Shown: piece after piece, positions 55,363 through 64,000 of the stretch
Position numbering within the stretch: the first letter of the stretch is position 1
How the letters are laid out: each line of letters opens with the position of its first letter
DNA from: Phycisphaerales bacterium
GTDB lineage: Bacteria; Planctomycetota; Phycisphaerae; Phycisphaerales; UBA1924
NCBI GenBank assembly: GCA_029260295.1
Contig: JAJDDN010000006.1
Coordinates: forward strand, 1 to 64,000
Direction: 5' to 3'
Length of the DNA: 64,000 nt
The notes under the pieces: generated by a model
Told to the model about the DNA's origin: nothing
The model's input: only the letters and a program-made list of their open reading frames with translations
The model's database searches: none
Made by a program: the position numbers and the translations under genes

Positions 55363-58300
55363 TTAGTTGTCCTGAGAATCGGCGTTGGCCGAAGTGTTGA
55401 TGGGCGTGGGCTCATCGTTGGAAGGTTTGATGACCCGGTCATCTTGCTTGCGACGCAACCGTCCGGATCCGACCCGTGTTCGGCTCTCGACTTCCCTGAG
55501 CCGTCGTTGTTGTTCGGTTTCATTGGTGCCGAACATTGAGTCGAGTAATCGTTTGGCCGTTCCGAACTGTTCGGGCCAGTAGGCGATCGATCCGGGTACA
55601 CCCGTGACTCTGATGGTGATCAGTTCATCCCGGATCCCTTCGAGAAGGTTCGAAAGAATCGGGATCGGGGCGATCGATCGCGACCGGAAGCGTAGATCAA
55701 TATCTCGTGAAGTCCAGTCCATGGTGCCATAGCCGAGGATCTCGATGGCCTCAGACGACGCGCTGAGACGCTCAAAGGCGATTGACGAGCCATCAATGTA
55801 CATTTCGGCCTCTGCAAGATTGAGCCGAGACCCGGTCGGGAGTTTGAGATTGCTCGCTTCGATCAGGTTAATGAGCCCCGGGAGTGCAACGATTGAGCCC
55901 CCCGATACGCGTACAAACCCGCGTCCGTACCGCTCCTCTGGGATCCCGATCGGTCCGCTCATGGCCAGATCGGCGTTCATGATGCCCTTGGAAAGATCCG
56001 AATCGACATTCCATGCGGAGCGAACCGTCGAAGACTCCGGGCTCGGCGGGCCTTCGAGCCCTTCGACTGGAAGGAAAATATCGTCGAAGATCGGGGCCGC
56101 CCGCACACCGGAGGTACGAATCTCGGTGGCATACATCGGGACTCCCTGGTCATCTGCACGCACCTGAGCATTCCCTGAGATCATCCCGCCGTGCATCCCG
56201 GCCCGGAAGTCTGGGACAAGTACCACGCCCATCGCGTCGGGATCGTTAATGATCCTCGCCTGAGCGTTGTGTACTCTGAGAAGCCCGGCGCGCAACCTTG
56301 ATGCTTCAAGATCAAGCTGATACTCAAGCCGTGGCGCATCAGAGCCCTCGGGTTTCTCGCCTGAGACCACACTGAAATCAACCCGCCCGTCGAGTTCAGT
56401 GATCGGGACACCAACGAGTGCGCTGACATCGAGCATCGTCGCAGAGCCGTCAATCGTAAAGGTCGTCGATTCGGTCCCGAGCTTATCGGCGACGATATGC
56501 AGATGCTCAAGATCAATCGGGCCCGCGGCGTGAACCTCAAGCTGGTCAACGACTCCTGTAAGTGTGTCGGGGAGGATTACGCGCATCGGGCCGTTGAGGA
56601 CATCGCCCGTGGCGCCCATGGTGATATCAATCCATGCACCGTCGCCCGGCGTGACGCTCCACTTTCCGTCGACCGAGAGGGCGTACTCGTTATTCGTCGC
56701 GACGATGTTATCAAAGTATCCGTCGAGCCCATCGAATCTGATCGAGCCGTCGAGTTTGTTCTCTGGTTCGATTTTTTCGCCGCTTTTATCAAGAACTATT
56801 TCATCGTTCCAGAACTCGAGCGTGTCGCCGTTGCGTTCTAGTGTGAGTGTCCGAGGGATCAGGGAGCCGTCGATCTCAACACTGGGCAACGCGAGCTGGC
56901 CGCGTGGGGCCTTTGAGAACCTGGCCCCGTCGAGCGGGGTGATGTCTATGAGCAGATCAAACTCCCCGTCGAGCCCGTAGAACTCGAAGAACTCGCCCGC
57001 ACCCTTGGAACCTCCTGAACCCATGCGATCGACAATCGCCCGGACACCGGGGGACCCGAGCCGACCGTTGTCCATCGACAGACGGATCGAGGGTTCGTTA
57101 TTGAGTTCGAGCAGCTGTCCGCCCTGCGCTAGGCGGATCGACCCGGCAAGACTGATCTCGCCCATCGGCTCATGATCGATACTAAACGGGATACTAAAGC
57201 CCCGGCTCTCAAGCTTTGGTCGAATCCCAAGATCCAGAGCGATCGGCCCGATGGATGTCCCCAACTGGTAGCGGTGGTCCTCGAACGAAAATCCAACCGA
57301 ATCGATCTGGTTGATCTGAAGGCTTGTATTGAGCGATCCACCTACACGCCCCTCAAGTGTCGCAAGGATATCGAGCACGCCGTCGGGATCGTACTGTTCT
57401 CTCCAATCAACAACCCGCTTTGCAAAGTTTGGAGACAGCACCGCGATCGCGTGCTCAAGAGGCATCGCGATATCAAGCCCATCGGCGCGGACACGCGTAT
57501 AGATTGCAGGACCAGAAACCGGGGGACCGGCCTCGAAGGGCAGCAGCCCGTCCTGACGCTTGATGTTCCCGAACTTGGGCTGGCGCGGGAGTGTGAGCTG
57601 GGTCAGCATCTCGATGGGTGTTGGCGGGATCGGCTGTGACGGGGACTCCATCATCCCCTCAAGGAAGACAACGATGAGTGATTCGGTGACCGAGATGGTC
57701 CCGGTCATATCAGTCAACTGGACGGACTCAAGCCCGAGATCGCTGACCGATTTGCTCGATGAATCATCGAGCAACTGGAGCCCCATCGCCAGCGGATGCG
57801 CTGAGCCTGTAATCACCCCGGCCTCGACTTCATACACAACACGCCCGTCAGCCCCGGGTCCGATCCGGGCATCGGCCTCGACAACCCCCTGCATCCGGAG
57901 CCGGTCCAGAATCCTCCGGAGTGTGATCTCGCTGGGGTCTGCGGGCTGGGTGTCGTAGTACCCCGGGATCGCGGCGACCAGGCGTTCGTCGATCGGGATA
58001 TCGCGGGCCTTGATCTCAACATATGGCTGAGGATCATCGAATCCTTCGCGGGTTTCAAACCTTGCGTCAACCGTGGCCGAACCGCCGCTGAGCCCCATAT
58101 ACCGCCCCCCGCTGAGGTACACCGAGTTGTCGGCGATCGTGATCGCGACATCTTTGGCAACAATCGGGAGCGGAAACTGCTTGGGTACGATCCCGGCGCT
58201 GGGGATCAATGCCGCGATGTCTGTGGTCCAGCGATCATCTTCGGGCATCTCTGGGTGGCGTTGAAGAGTCACCTCGACCTCGATAAGTCCGCCAAAGTCA

Positions 58301-59988
58301 AACTCCGGGACGCGGAGTCTTGTGTTCATCGTCGCCAGCTCACCTGAGAGCTTTGCCCGCTCTGATTCGGCCGAGCCCGCTGGTAACGAAGCGATTTTGC
58401 TAACCAGCGCATTACGGTTCCGGGTGATTTCTTCACGCTGCTGGGGAGTGAGCAGGAAGCCTGATTCGAGTAGGTGGTCGTACTTCTGCCGAGAGAAAAG
58501 GGTGTCCACTAGTTCTTGCTGATCGTCGTCCATTGCACCCATCAGCAGACGGTCGATGGGCAGGTTCTCCACGGCAATGATGATCTCGACAACCGAATCT
58601 TCGCCGAGTCCGACGAACTGCCCGTTGGCAAGGAGCCTGGCACCGGTAGGCCCCGTGCCCGTGATGTTGTCGATCAGAACCCCATCGGGAGTGAAGGAGA
58701 TGACGCCGGCGACATTCTCGAACGGATACATGAACTCCGTGTATTTGGCCGATCCGTTCGACACCACGGCCTCCCCCGAGACCAAGATCGCGGTATCTTC
58801 ATCGAGCCGCTCGAGATGGACCGTTGCCAGGATGTCGGCCTCAAGCCCGGAGAACCGGTCGAGTTTATCCGATACCCGGTCCGGCAAAAATTGGAGCGGA
58901 CGAAAGCCTTCTTCGATCCGGAACCGTGTCTGAAGATCGCAATCAAATGGACTGGCCTGCAAATACCCTTGATAATTAAGATCGAGCTTATAGAGCAGGT
59001 CGTCGATATCGCCTTCGAGCTTTGCGATCAATCCGCCGTTGACAAAGTCGATGGTGCCCTTGGTCGATCGCATCCGTAGAAACTGCTCGGGCCCCGCGAA
59101 GTCCGAGAGCGGGATAAACGGCATGCTGACATCCACCCCATCGAGAATGAGTGTAATTTTGAGTTCGCCATCGGGATCAACCCGGAAGCGGGTCGGAGCG
59201 AGCTTGCCGCTCAGGGCGAGTGATTCATAAATGCCGCGCACATTTGATGGGACAATCCTCGCCGGCCAATCGTCGAGCGTCAATCCGGTCATCGCGCCGA
59301 TTACACCATCTTTGGAGACGGTGCCGTTGATCTGGAAGTCACCGAAAGAATCTTGAAGACCCGAAGACATAGAAGGCTGCGTAGAGGTTGCGATAAAGTT
59401 GAACTTCGCCACACCATCTGAATCCGGACGGGCAAAGCTCCCGGCGACCGAGAGCTCTTTGAGCGATGTGTATACCCCGCCGCTGTGCTCCCCGACCTCG
59501 ATGACGCCATTGTTGATGATGATCGCCGGAGTCGCTGCCCCGCCGCCCCCGGATTGCTGGAGGGTGAGCGATTGAAGGTTCAGGATGCCTGTTTGTGTAT
59601 CTTGGCTGACCCGGAGCCTGGGGTGGTCGATAAGCACACTGGAGATTGCTTTGGACCCCGACAAGATCGAGCCCCAGTTGACGGAGATGGTTGCGGTATC
59701 GAGCCGGATGATCTCGCCACCGATGCCATCGATATCTGGCGCCCGCAGGATCGCGTCGCGGAGTTGAATCTCGGTCGTCGGCATCAGCACGACGGAGCCT
59801 TGGGTCACTTGGAGACCTGTTTCCCGCTCGATGATGGGGATGACAAATCTGGTCAGCCCGCCCGAACTCGCCAAGATAACGACCCCGAGAAACAGCACCG
59901 CGGGGACCCCGAAGAGCCAGAGCAGCAGCCGACGACGCTTTTTGGGCTTTGGTGTGGTCTTGATCGTGCTGGGAGAGGGGTCAGGCAT
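55363..59988 (-). CDS. Very large AsmA/TamB-like membrane-anchored periplasmic protein
   Basis: 1541 residues. A basic N-terminus (KPKKRRRLLLWLFGVPAVLFLGVVILA) gives one membrane anchor. The rest is an extended repetitive beta structure of the AsmA type: IERETGLQVTQGSVVLMPTTEIQLRDAILRAPDI at the start, LNLQSLTLQQ, and near the C-terminus the AsmA_2-like block ISGNAQVRAD, GRGFVRVSGGSIVALPGLINLIE, EILGYGTMDWTSRDIDLRFRSRS, as in proteins that span the periplasm and carry lipids to the outer membrane. The length matches TamB-type bridges. The C-terminal 60 residues are charged and disordered. It is divergent from radA with about 80 bases between them. Confidence 0.8.
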   Translation of the reverse strand: MPDPSPSTIKTTPKPKKRRRLLLWLFGVPAVLFLGVVILASSGGLTRFVIPIIERETGLQVTQGSVVLMPTTEIQLRDAILRAPDIDGIGGEIIRLDTATISVNWGSILSGSKAISSVLIDHPRLRVSQDTQTGILNLQSLTLQQSGGGGAATPAIIINNGVIEVGEHSGGVYTSLKELSVAGSFARPDSDGVAKFNFIATSTQPSMSSGLQDSFGDFQINGTVSKDGVIGAMTGLTLDDWPARIVPSNVRGIYESLALSGKLAPTRFRVDPDGELKITLILDGVDVSMPFIPLSDFAGPEQFLRMRSTKGTIDFVNGGLIAKLEGDIDDLLYKLDLNYQGYLQASPFDCDLQTRFRIEEGFRPLQFLPDRVSDKLDRFSGLEADILATVHLERLDEDTAILVSGEAVVSNGSAKYTEFMYPFENVAGVISFTPDGVLIDNITGTGPTGARLLANGQFVGLGEDSVVEIIIAVENLPIDRLLMGAMDDDQQELVDTLFSRQKYDHLLESGFLLTPQQREEITRNRNALVSKIASLPAGSAESERAKLSGELATMNTRLRVPEFDFGGLIEVEVTLQRHPEMPEDDRWTTDIAALIPSAGIVPKQFPLPIVAKDVAITIADNSVYLSGGRYMGLSGGSATVDARFETREGFDDPQPYVEIKARDIPIDERLVAAIPGYYDTQPADPSEITLRRILDRLRMQGVVEADARIGPGADGRVVYEVEAGVITGSAHPLAMGLQLLDDSSSKSVSDLGLESVQLTDMTGTISVTESLIVVFLEGMMESPSQPIPPTPIEMLTQLTLPRQPKFGNIKRQDGLLPFEAGPPVSGPAIYTRVRADGLDIAMPLEHAIAVLSPNFAKRVVDWREQYDPDGVLDILATLEGRVGGSLNTSLQINQIDSVGFSFEDHRYQLGTSIGPIALDLGIRPKLESRGFSIPFSIDHEPMGEISLAGSIRLAQGGQLLELNNEPSIRLSMDNGRLGSPGVRAIVDRMGSGGSKGAGEFFEFYGLDGEFDLLIDITPLDGARFSKAPRGQLALPSVEIDGSLIPRTLTLERNGDTLEFWNDEIVLDKSGEKIEPENKLDGSIRFDGLDGYFDNIVATNNEYALSVDGKWSVTPGDGAWIDITMGATGDVLNGPMRVILPDTLTGVVDQLEVHAAGPIDLEHLHIVADKLGTESTTFTIDGSATMLDVSALVGVPITELDGRVDFSVVSGEKPEGSDAPRLEYQLDLEASRLRAGLLRVHNAQARIINDPDAMGVVLVPDFRAGMHGGMISGNAQVRADDQGVPMYATEIRTSGVRAAPIFDDIFLPVEGLEGPPSPESSTVRSAWNVDSDLSKGIMNADLAMSGPIGIPEERYGRGFVRVSGGSIVALPGLINLIEASNLKLPTGSRLNLAEAEMYIDGSSIAFERLSASSEAIEILGYGTMDWTSRDIDLRFRSRSIAPIPILSNLLEGIRDELITIRVTGVPGSIAYWPEQFGTAKRLLDSMFGTNETEQQRRLREVESRTRVGSGRLRRKQDDRVIKPSNDEPTPINTSANADSQDN

Positions 59989-60067
59989 CGGGTATATATA
60001 GTCTACGCACCCCGCACACCGAACAGATCCCTTCTGCCATGCTTTCAGATGGCTATGATTGCCTCAT

Positions 60068-61516
60068 ATGAGCAAAACACGCACCATCTATGTCTGCACC
60101 AACTGCGGCTCGACCCACAACTCCTGGATGGGCAAATGCTCAGACTGCGGCACTTGGGACTCGCTCGAAGAATCCCAGTTCGACAAATCCGCCGACACCG
60201 ACCCCCATCGCGGGAGTTCATGGGTCGAAACCAAAGCGGGAACCGACACCCCCACCGCGACCTCGATCACCGAGATCATGTCCACCACCGGACCGATCCG
60301 CCGGCTCCCGACCGGGATCACGGAGTTCGACCGTGTGCTGGGCGGCTCCGACACCGACCCAACCAAGGGCCTCGTCCCCGGCTCGGTCGTGCTGGTCGGC
60401 GGCGAACCCGGGATCGGCAAATCGACGCTGCTGTTGCAAGCCGCGGGCGCATGGGCGTCGCCGATCAACATGGACGCCAAGCAAGCGGACTGGACGAGCA
60501 AGGTTTTGTATGTGTCATCCGAAGAATCCGCGCAGCAGATCCAGTTGCGCTCGGATCGCTTGGGTGTTGCCGATGCCGATGGATTGTTCGTGCTTGCTGA
60601 TACGAACCTTGCGCGGATTCTTGATCAAGCGCGGAAGATCAAGCCCGATGTGTGTGTGATCGATTCGATCCAGATGATTTACAAGGCCGACCTCGAAGCG
60701 GCACCCGGATCTGTCACGCAGTTGCGTCGGTGTTGCTCGGAACTCGTCTACTTCGCCAAGGCCACCGGGATCTCGATTGTGCTCGTTGGGCATGTGACCA
60801 AAGAAGGCACGCTTGCCGGGCCTCGGATGCTTGAGCACATGGTCGATGCGGTGCTGTACTTCGAAGGCGACCGGTACCACTCAGCAAGAATCGTCCGCGC
60901 GATCAAGAACCGATTCGGGACGACCTTAGAACTGGGCATCTTCGAGATGACCGGGCAGGGTTTACAACAGCTCCCCGGCGGGATGTCGGTCGCCGCGATC
61001 CAGGGCGGAAGCGAACACCGACCCGGAGCAATCGTCTGCCCCGCAATGCACGGCTCCCGCTGCGTCTGCGTAGAAATCCAAGCACTGACCGCGACGGGCT
61101 TCGTGGGAAGTGCGAAACGCAAATCCTCTGGGCTCGATTCGAGCCGGCTGGCGATGCTGATTGCGGTCCTCGAACAGCACGGCGGGCTCCGGCTCGCGGA
61201 CCGTGATGTGTTTACCTCGGTGGTTGGCGGGTTGAAGATTGTTGAACCAGCCGCGGATTTGGCGATCTCGCTTGCGATCGCCGGAGCGCATTACAAACGC
61301 TCGCTCCCCCCTACCACTATCGCCATCGGCGAGGTCGGGCTCGGCGGCGAGCTGCGATCCGCCACCCAACTCGAACAACGCCTCCGCGAATCGGCACGAT
61401 TGGGCTACACCCATGCCATGATCCCCGCGGCGGGCTCTGCGAAACTGCCGAAGATCAAGGGGATGGAACTGATCCCAGCGAAAAATGTGTCGCAGGCGAT
61501 TGAGCGGTTGATGTAA
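60068..61516 (+). CDS. radA: DNA repair ATPase RadA
   Basis: 482 residues from the ATG at 60068. The N-terminal C4 zinc finger has Cys at 10, 13, 24 and 27. A RecA-like core follows: Walker A GGEPGIGKSTLL, VLYVSSEES, Walker B region VCVIDSIQMIY, the RadA-specific KNRFG motif and SVAAIQGGSEHRPGA. The C-terminal Lon-like domain has GFVGSAKRKSSGLD and IAIGEVGLGGELR. RadA drives branch migration in recombination. It is complete and of typical length. Confidence 0.96.
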   Translation: MSKTRTIYVCTNCGSTHNSWMGKCSDCGTWDSLEESQFDKSADTDPHRGSSWVETKAGTDTPTATSITEIMSTTGPIRRLPTGITEFDRVLGGSDTDPTKGLVPGSVVLVGGEPGIGKSTLLLQAAGAWASPINMDAKQADWTSKVLYVSSEESAQQIQLRSDRLGVADADGLFVLADTNLARILDQARKIKPDVCVIDSIQMIYKADLEAAPGSVTQLRRCCSELVYFAKATGISIVLVGHVTKEGTLAGPRMLEHMVDAVLYFEGDRYHSARIVRAIKNRFGTTLELGIFEMTGQGLQQLPGGMSVAAIQGGSEHRPGAIVCPAMHGSRCVCVEIQALTATGFVGSAKRKSSGLDSSRLAMLIAVLEQHGGLRLADRDVFTSVVGGLKIVEPAADLAISLAIAGAHYKRSLPPTTIAIGEVGLGGELRSATQLEQRLRESARLGYTHAMIPAAGSAKLPKIKGMELIPAKNVSQAIERLM

Positions 61517-61551
61517 CTCCGAGAGAGTACATGGGCCTTATTCAGAATCGA

Positions 61552-62322
61552 TCAACAACGGAACACATCCAGCGACTTGGTAAATATCGAAGTACACCAT
61601 TCATACGCGTTGATCGGGCCCGGGCCCCAGTAGTCGATGCGGGCGAAGCCCTGATCGAAGAGGTGCCGATACGCACTGGCGTACTCGTCCCGATCGGAGT
61701 TATCAAAAACGATGATGCCGCCGGGCTTCACTCGATCCGAAGCAAGCTGAGCACAAGCCTCACGAGCCATGCCGTCGACGACAATCACATCAAAGTAAGC
61801 ACGCGGAAAGGTCATCAGTTCCGCAATGTACGACAAGAATGGCTCTGTCGCCATCCCACGCTCAGTGAGGGTCTCTGCATCAAGATGAGCAGGCAAAGCA
61901 GTCAACTCCCCCATATCCTCTCTCAGTTGCTCGAAGTGCTCCGCATTGCTCTGATCTTCGCTCTCTCTCAATCGAACATCCGAGCGTTCGCCGGTATTGG
62001 AATGCTTGTACCACTGGCGGTCATGCTCGACGCTGATGACTTCTTTGGCGTGCGATTGCCACCAGAGTGTGCTGTTGCCGCTTCCGTACTCAAATACGAT
62101 CGCCTCAGACGGGACAATACGTTCAAGAACGCGGATCGCTGGATAGGTGTACCACGGAACGGGACCATTTAGATCAACAGAAGCATTCTGTACGACAGAC
62201 TGAGCCCAACCTCTTTTCCCAAGATACTGCCCAAGGAAAGAACGAACGCGCCGACGATGGACGGTACTGAGCGAAGACCAACCATTGAGCCGAGCGAGAC
62301 GGTAACGATTAAGTTCAAACAT
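61552..62322 (-). CDS. Class I SAM-dependent methyltransferase
   Basis: 256 residues. Motif I is IVFEYGSGNSTLWWQSHAKEV near residue 95, then VISVEHDRQWY; VIVVDGMARE and GGIIVFDNSDR follow. EYGSGNSTLWW is typical of a family of plain methyltransferases near polysaccharide genes. The N-terminus is basic and helical (MFELNRYRLARLNGWSSL). The substrate is unknown. It lies 40 bases upstream-adjacent to the thioesterase gene on the same strand and is convergent with radA. Confidence 0.82.
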   Translation of the reverse strand: MFELNRYRLARLNGWSSLSTVHRRRVRSFLGQYLGKRGWAQSVVQNASVDLNGPVPWYTYPAIRVLERIVPSEAIVFEYGSGNSTLWWQSHAKEVISVEHDRQWYKHSNTGERSDVRLRESEDQSNAEHFEQLREDMGELTALPAHLDAETLTERGMATEPFLSYIAELMTFPRAYFDVIVVDGMAREACAQLASDRVKPGGIIVFDNSDRDEYASAYRHLFDQGFARIDYWGPGPINAYEWCTSIFTKSLDVFRC

Positions 62323-62362
62323 GAATACTTTTCCTCTGGTTCAACTCGAATCCAAAACCCTA

Positions 62363-62818
62363 TCAACAACCAGCGAGCGATGCAGGCAACGCCCTCGGCC
62401 GACCATCTCCCCCCACACACGCCAGCTCCGTTGTCGCCACCGCACACACCCCATCACTCGGCACAGACGGATCGCTCACGTCGGGTGCTTTACCCAGCCG
62501 CTCGACTAGCACGATCTCGTAGGAATGATGCAACTTGACCTTGCTTGCCTTGTCCACCTTGGTGCGGATCTCGACCAGATCGTCGTACTTGAGCGGGCGG
62601 CGGTATTTGACCTCGACCTTGGTCACCACCAGAAACACGCCCGCCGCTTCGAGGGCCGCGTAGCTCATGCCGACTTCGCGGAGCAGCTCGGTCCGCCCCA
62701 TCTCCATCCAAGGCAGGTAGCTCGAATGATGCACCACACCCATCGGGTCGCACTCGACATAGCGGACATGGAGTTGGTGGGTTCCTGATTTGGGGTGTGT
62801 TGATTGGGGGGTGGTCAT
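62363..62818 (-). CDS. Acyl-CoA thioesterase, YbgC/4HBT type
   Basis: 151 residues from the ATG at 62818. The hot-dog fold is shown by HVRYVECDPMGVVHHSSYLPWMEMGRTELLRE (in parts), with the catalytic Asp in ECDPMGVVHHSSY, and TKVEVKYRRPLKYDDLVEIRTKV. It hydrolyses short or hydroxy acyl-CoA esters. The sequence near residues 110-125 (GKAPDVSDPSVPSDG) is an insertion not seen in most YbgC proteins. It is divergent from trmB with only 35 bases between the two start codons. Confidence 0.88.
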   Translation of the reverse strand: MTTPQSTHPKSGTHQLHVRYVECDPMGVVHHSSYLPWMEMGRTELLREVGMSYAALEAAGVFLVVTKVEVKYRRPLKYDDLVEIRTKVDKASKVKLHHSYEIVLVERLGKAPDVSDPSVPSDGVCAVATTELACVGGDGRPRALPASLAGC

Positions 62819-62853
62819 GCCGAACCATAGGGCCGCGCATACACTCACTCCCT

Positions 62854-63645
62854 ATGTCATTCGGACTCGGACACGGCAAACCTCTCGACAGCGCCCCAGG
62901 CGTGGTCGGGGTCTCACGCGAAGAAATGCCCGAACTCCCCGACACGGTCATCACCGATCCAGAATCCGGACGGCTCGATCCTCGCACATGGTTCGCCGAT
63001 CCATCCAAACGGTTTGAACTCGAGATCGGATCGGGCAAGGGGGCGTTCCTTGTCCAGCAGGCGGATCTCGAACCAGACACCAACTTCCTTGGCATCGAAT
63101 GGGCTGGCGAGTTCGCGGCCTACACCGCCGACCGCATCCGCCGCAAGCGGGAGAACGAGGGCACGCACACCAATGTCCGCGTCCTGCACGGCGACGCCGC
63201 CCAGTTCCTGCAATGGCGATGCCCCGATGAATCGATCGATGTGCTGCACCTCTACTTCTCTGACCCCTGGCCAAAGAACAAGCACCACAAGAAACGCGTG
63301 ATCCAGCATCAGACCTTGTTTGATATCTGGCGATGCCTCAAACCCGGCGGCGAACTTCGCGTCGTCACCGACCACGACGACCTGTGGGCATGGGACCTGG
63401 CGCACTTCGACCACTGGGGCAAAGGGTCATCGGCGATGCACGAAGATTTTTCGCGCCCCAAGATCCCCGCCGCGCCTCCTGCGATTTATGAGTTCTTGAA
63501 TAGCCGCGAAGTGCTCCCCTACGAGCACACCGGTTTCGATGCCCCAGAATCCGCGGGCGAAGGCGAACTCGTCGGCACCAACTTCGAACGCAAGTTCCGC
63601 ATCGAAGGCCGGAGCTTCAATGCGGGTGTGCTTCGGAAGCTCTAA
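62854..63645 (+). CDS. trmB: tRNA (guanine-N7-)-methyltransferase
   Basis: 263 residues from the ATG at 62854. FELEIGSGKGAFLVQQA binds SAM, IEWAGEFAAYTADRIRR is the family helix, and VLHLYFSDPWPKNKHHKKRVIQ with GGELRVVTDHDDLW is diagnostic of TrmB. FERKFRIEGR near the C-terminus completes the pattern. It methylates G46 in tRNA. The first 50 residues (PGVVGVSREEMPELPDTVI) are longer than in E. coli. Confidence 0.95.
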   Translation: MSFGLGHGKPLDSAPGVVGVSREEMPELPDTVITDPESGRLDPRTWFADPSKRFELEIGSGKGAFLVQQADLEPDTNFLGIEWAGEFAAYTADRIRRKRENEGTHTNVRVLHGDAAQFLQWRCPDESIDVLHLYFSDPWPKNKHHKKRVIQHQTLFDIWRCLKPGGELRVVTDHDDLWAWDLAHFDHWGKGSSAMHEDFSRPKIPAAPPAIYEFLNSREVLPYEHTGFDAPESAGEGELVGTNFERKFRIEGRSFNAGVLRKL

Positions 63646-64000
63646 GCAAAAATGGCAATCACGCCAGATAGCAATGCCAACAAAAAGAATACTCCAAAAA
63701 CGATCCAATACACACGCATCATGGAATTGTATGTTTTCTCAGATTCACTTTCCGGATGATCATTTTTGTTTGCGATAGATGTTAAAACAGTAAAGAGTTC
63801 GTCCGCTCGATCAAAATGTTCTACAAATCGAAACTTTGAATCATGCGTGAAAATTGTGAAATAGGTGCCTCCACGGCTGTATGAGCTCATGGTGTGACAG
63901 ATATCTGAATATTGGAGAGTGACCTGTTTCTTTGGCAGGATATCAAAGAAACCCTTCGGATAAATAAATCCGCGAATGACAAGACTTTTGTTGTAACTAT
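63642..64000 (-). CDS. Membrane protein, 5' part outside window
   Basis: The frame stays open from the stop at 63642 to the right edge, so the start lies beyond 64000; an internal ATG at 63890 is probably not the start. The visible part is about 118 residues. A soluble segment (SYNKSLVIRGFIYPKGFF, RFVEHFDRADELFTVLTSI) is followed by one C-terminal membrane helix (YWIVFGVFFLLALLSGVIAIFA). The local base composition is more AT-rich than the neighbouring genes. No family is recognised. Its stop overlaps that of the convergent trmB by three bases. Confidence 0.65.
   Translation of the reverse strand, partial: SYNKSLVIRGFIYPKGFFDILPKKQVTLQYSDICHTMSSYSRGGTYFTIFTHDSKFRFVEHFDRADELFTVLTSIANKNDHPESESEKTYNSMMRVYWIVFGVFFLLALLSGVIAIFA

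Overview
The window looks like a chromosomal segment of a planctomycete, most likely of the class Phycisphaerae. Four things suggest this. A 23S rRNA gene has no 16S gene upstream of it. A tandem family of secreted proteins ends in a short dockerin-like domain closed by Cys residues (ending in GCP). A PEP-CTERM-type protein lies among them. The genes are moderately GC-rich and mostly run on the minus strand in short, tightly overlapping operons. The taxonomic call is inference; no 16S gene is present to test it.

Layout. 1-1880: 5' two thirds of a 23S rRNA gene (minus), with leader and candidate promoter up to about 2290. 2417-7732: a three-gene pilus/secretion-type operon headed by an apparent PilM-PilN fusion. 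7912-13415: MEMO-like protein, small proteins, a CusF-like copper-binding lipoprotein, a family 4-like uracil-DNA glycosylase with altered iron-sulfur ligands, and a sugar epimerase. 13574-14263: methyltransferase (plus). 14292-26677: six minus-strand genes for exported proteins sharing the 55-residue double-loop dockerin-like tail; three are predicted 7- or 14-bladed beta-propellers. A plus-strand PEP-CTERM gene sits inside this array. 26820-28394: a stand-alone atpA with its own promoter. 28585-30641: c-di-AMP synthase module (cdaA-ybbR). 30743-32788: Nfu-N, MutY and a glycosyltransferase in one plus-strand operon. 32986-34625: purE-purK. 34648-38283: Yip1/PsbP-like membrane protein, LpxR-like lipid A deacylase and a VIT1/CCC1 transporter. 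38439-41491: acetyl-CoA synthetase with a coupled small membrane ORF, and an alpha/beta hydrolase. 41593-44527: TetR regulator divergent from a CMD/AhpD-like protein, an exported alpha/beta hydrolase and an NTF2-like protein, with two operator-like palindromes between them. 44524-49853: a conventional pilM-N-O-P-B operon. 50058-55262: futalosine hydrolase, HD-GYP protein, and an overlapping LOG-lipoprotein-CaCA antiporter chain. 55363-59988: a 1541-residue AsmA/TamB-like protein, divergent from radA. 61552-63645: methyltransferase, thioesterase and trmB. The right edge cuts a membrane protein gene.

How the genes fit together. Most of the cell-biology content concerns the envelope: two sets of type IV pilus/type II secretion inner-membrane parts, LPS-related enzymes (epimerase, LpxR, AsmA), exported calcium-binding propeller proteins with a shared C-terminal tag, and a PEP-CTERM substrate. 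The most unusual unit is the dockerin-tagged propeller array. No cohesin, sortase or exosortase is visible in this window, so how the tags are used cannot be read from it.
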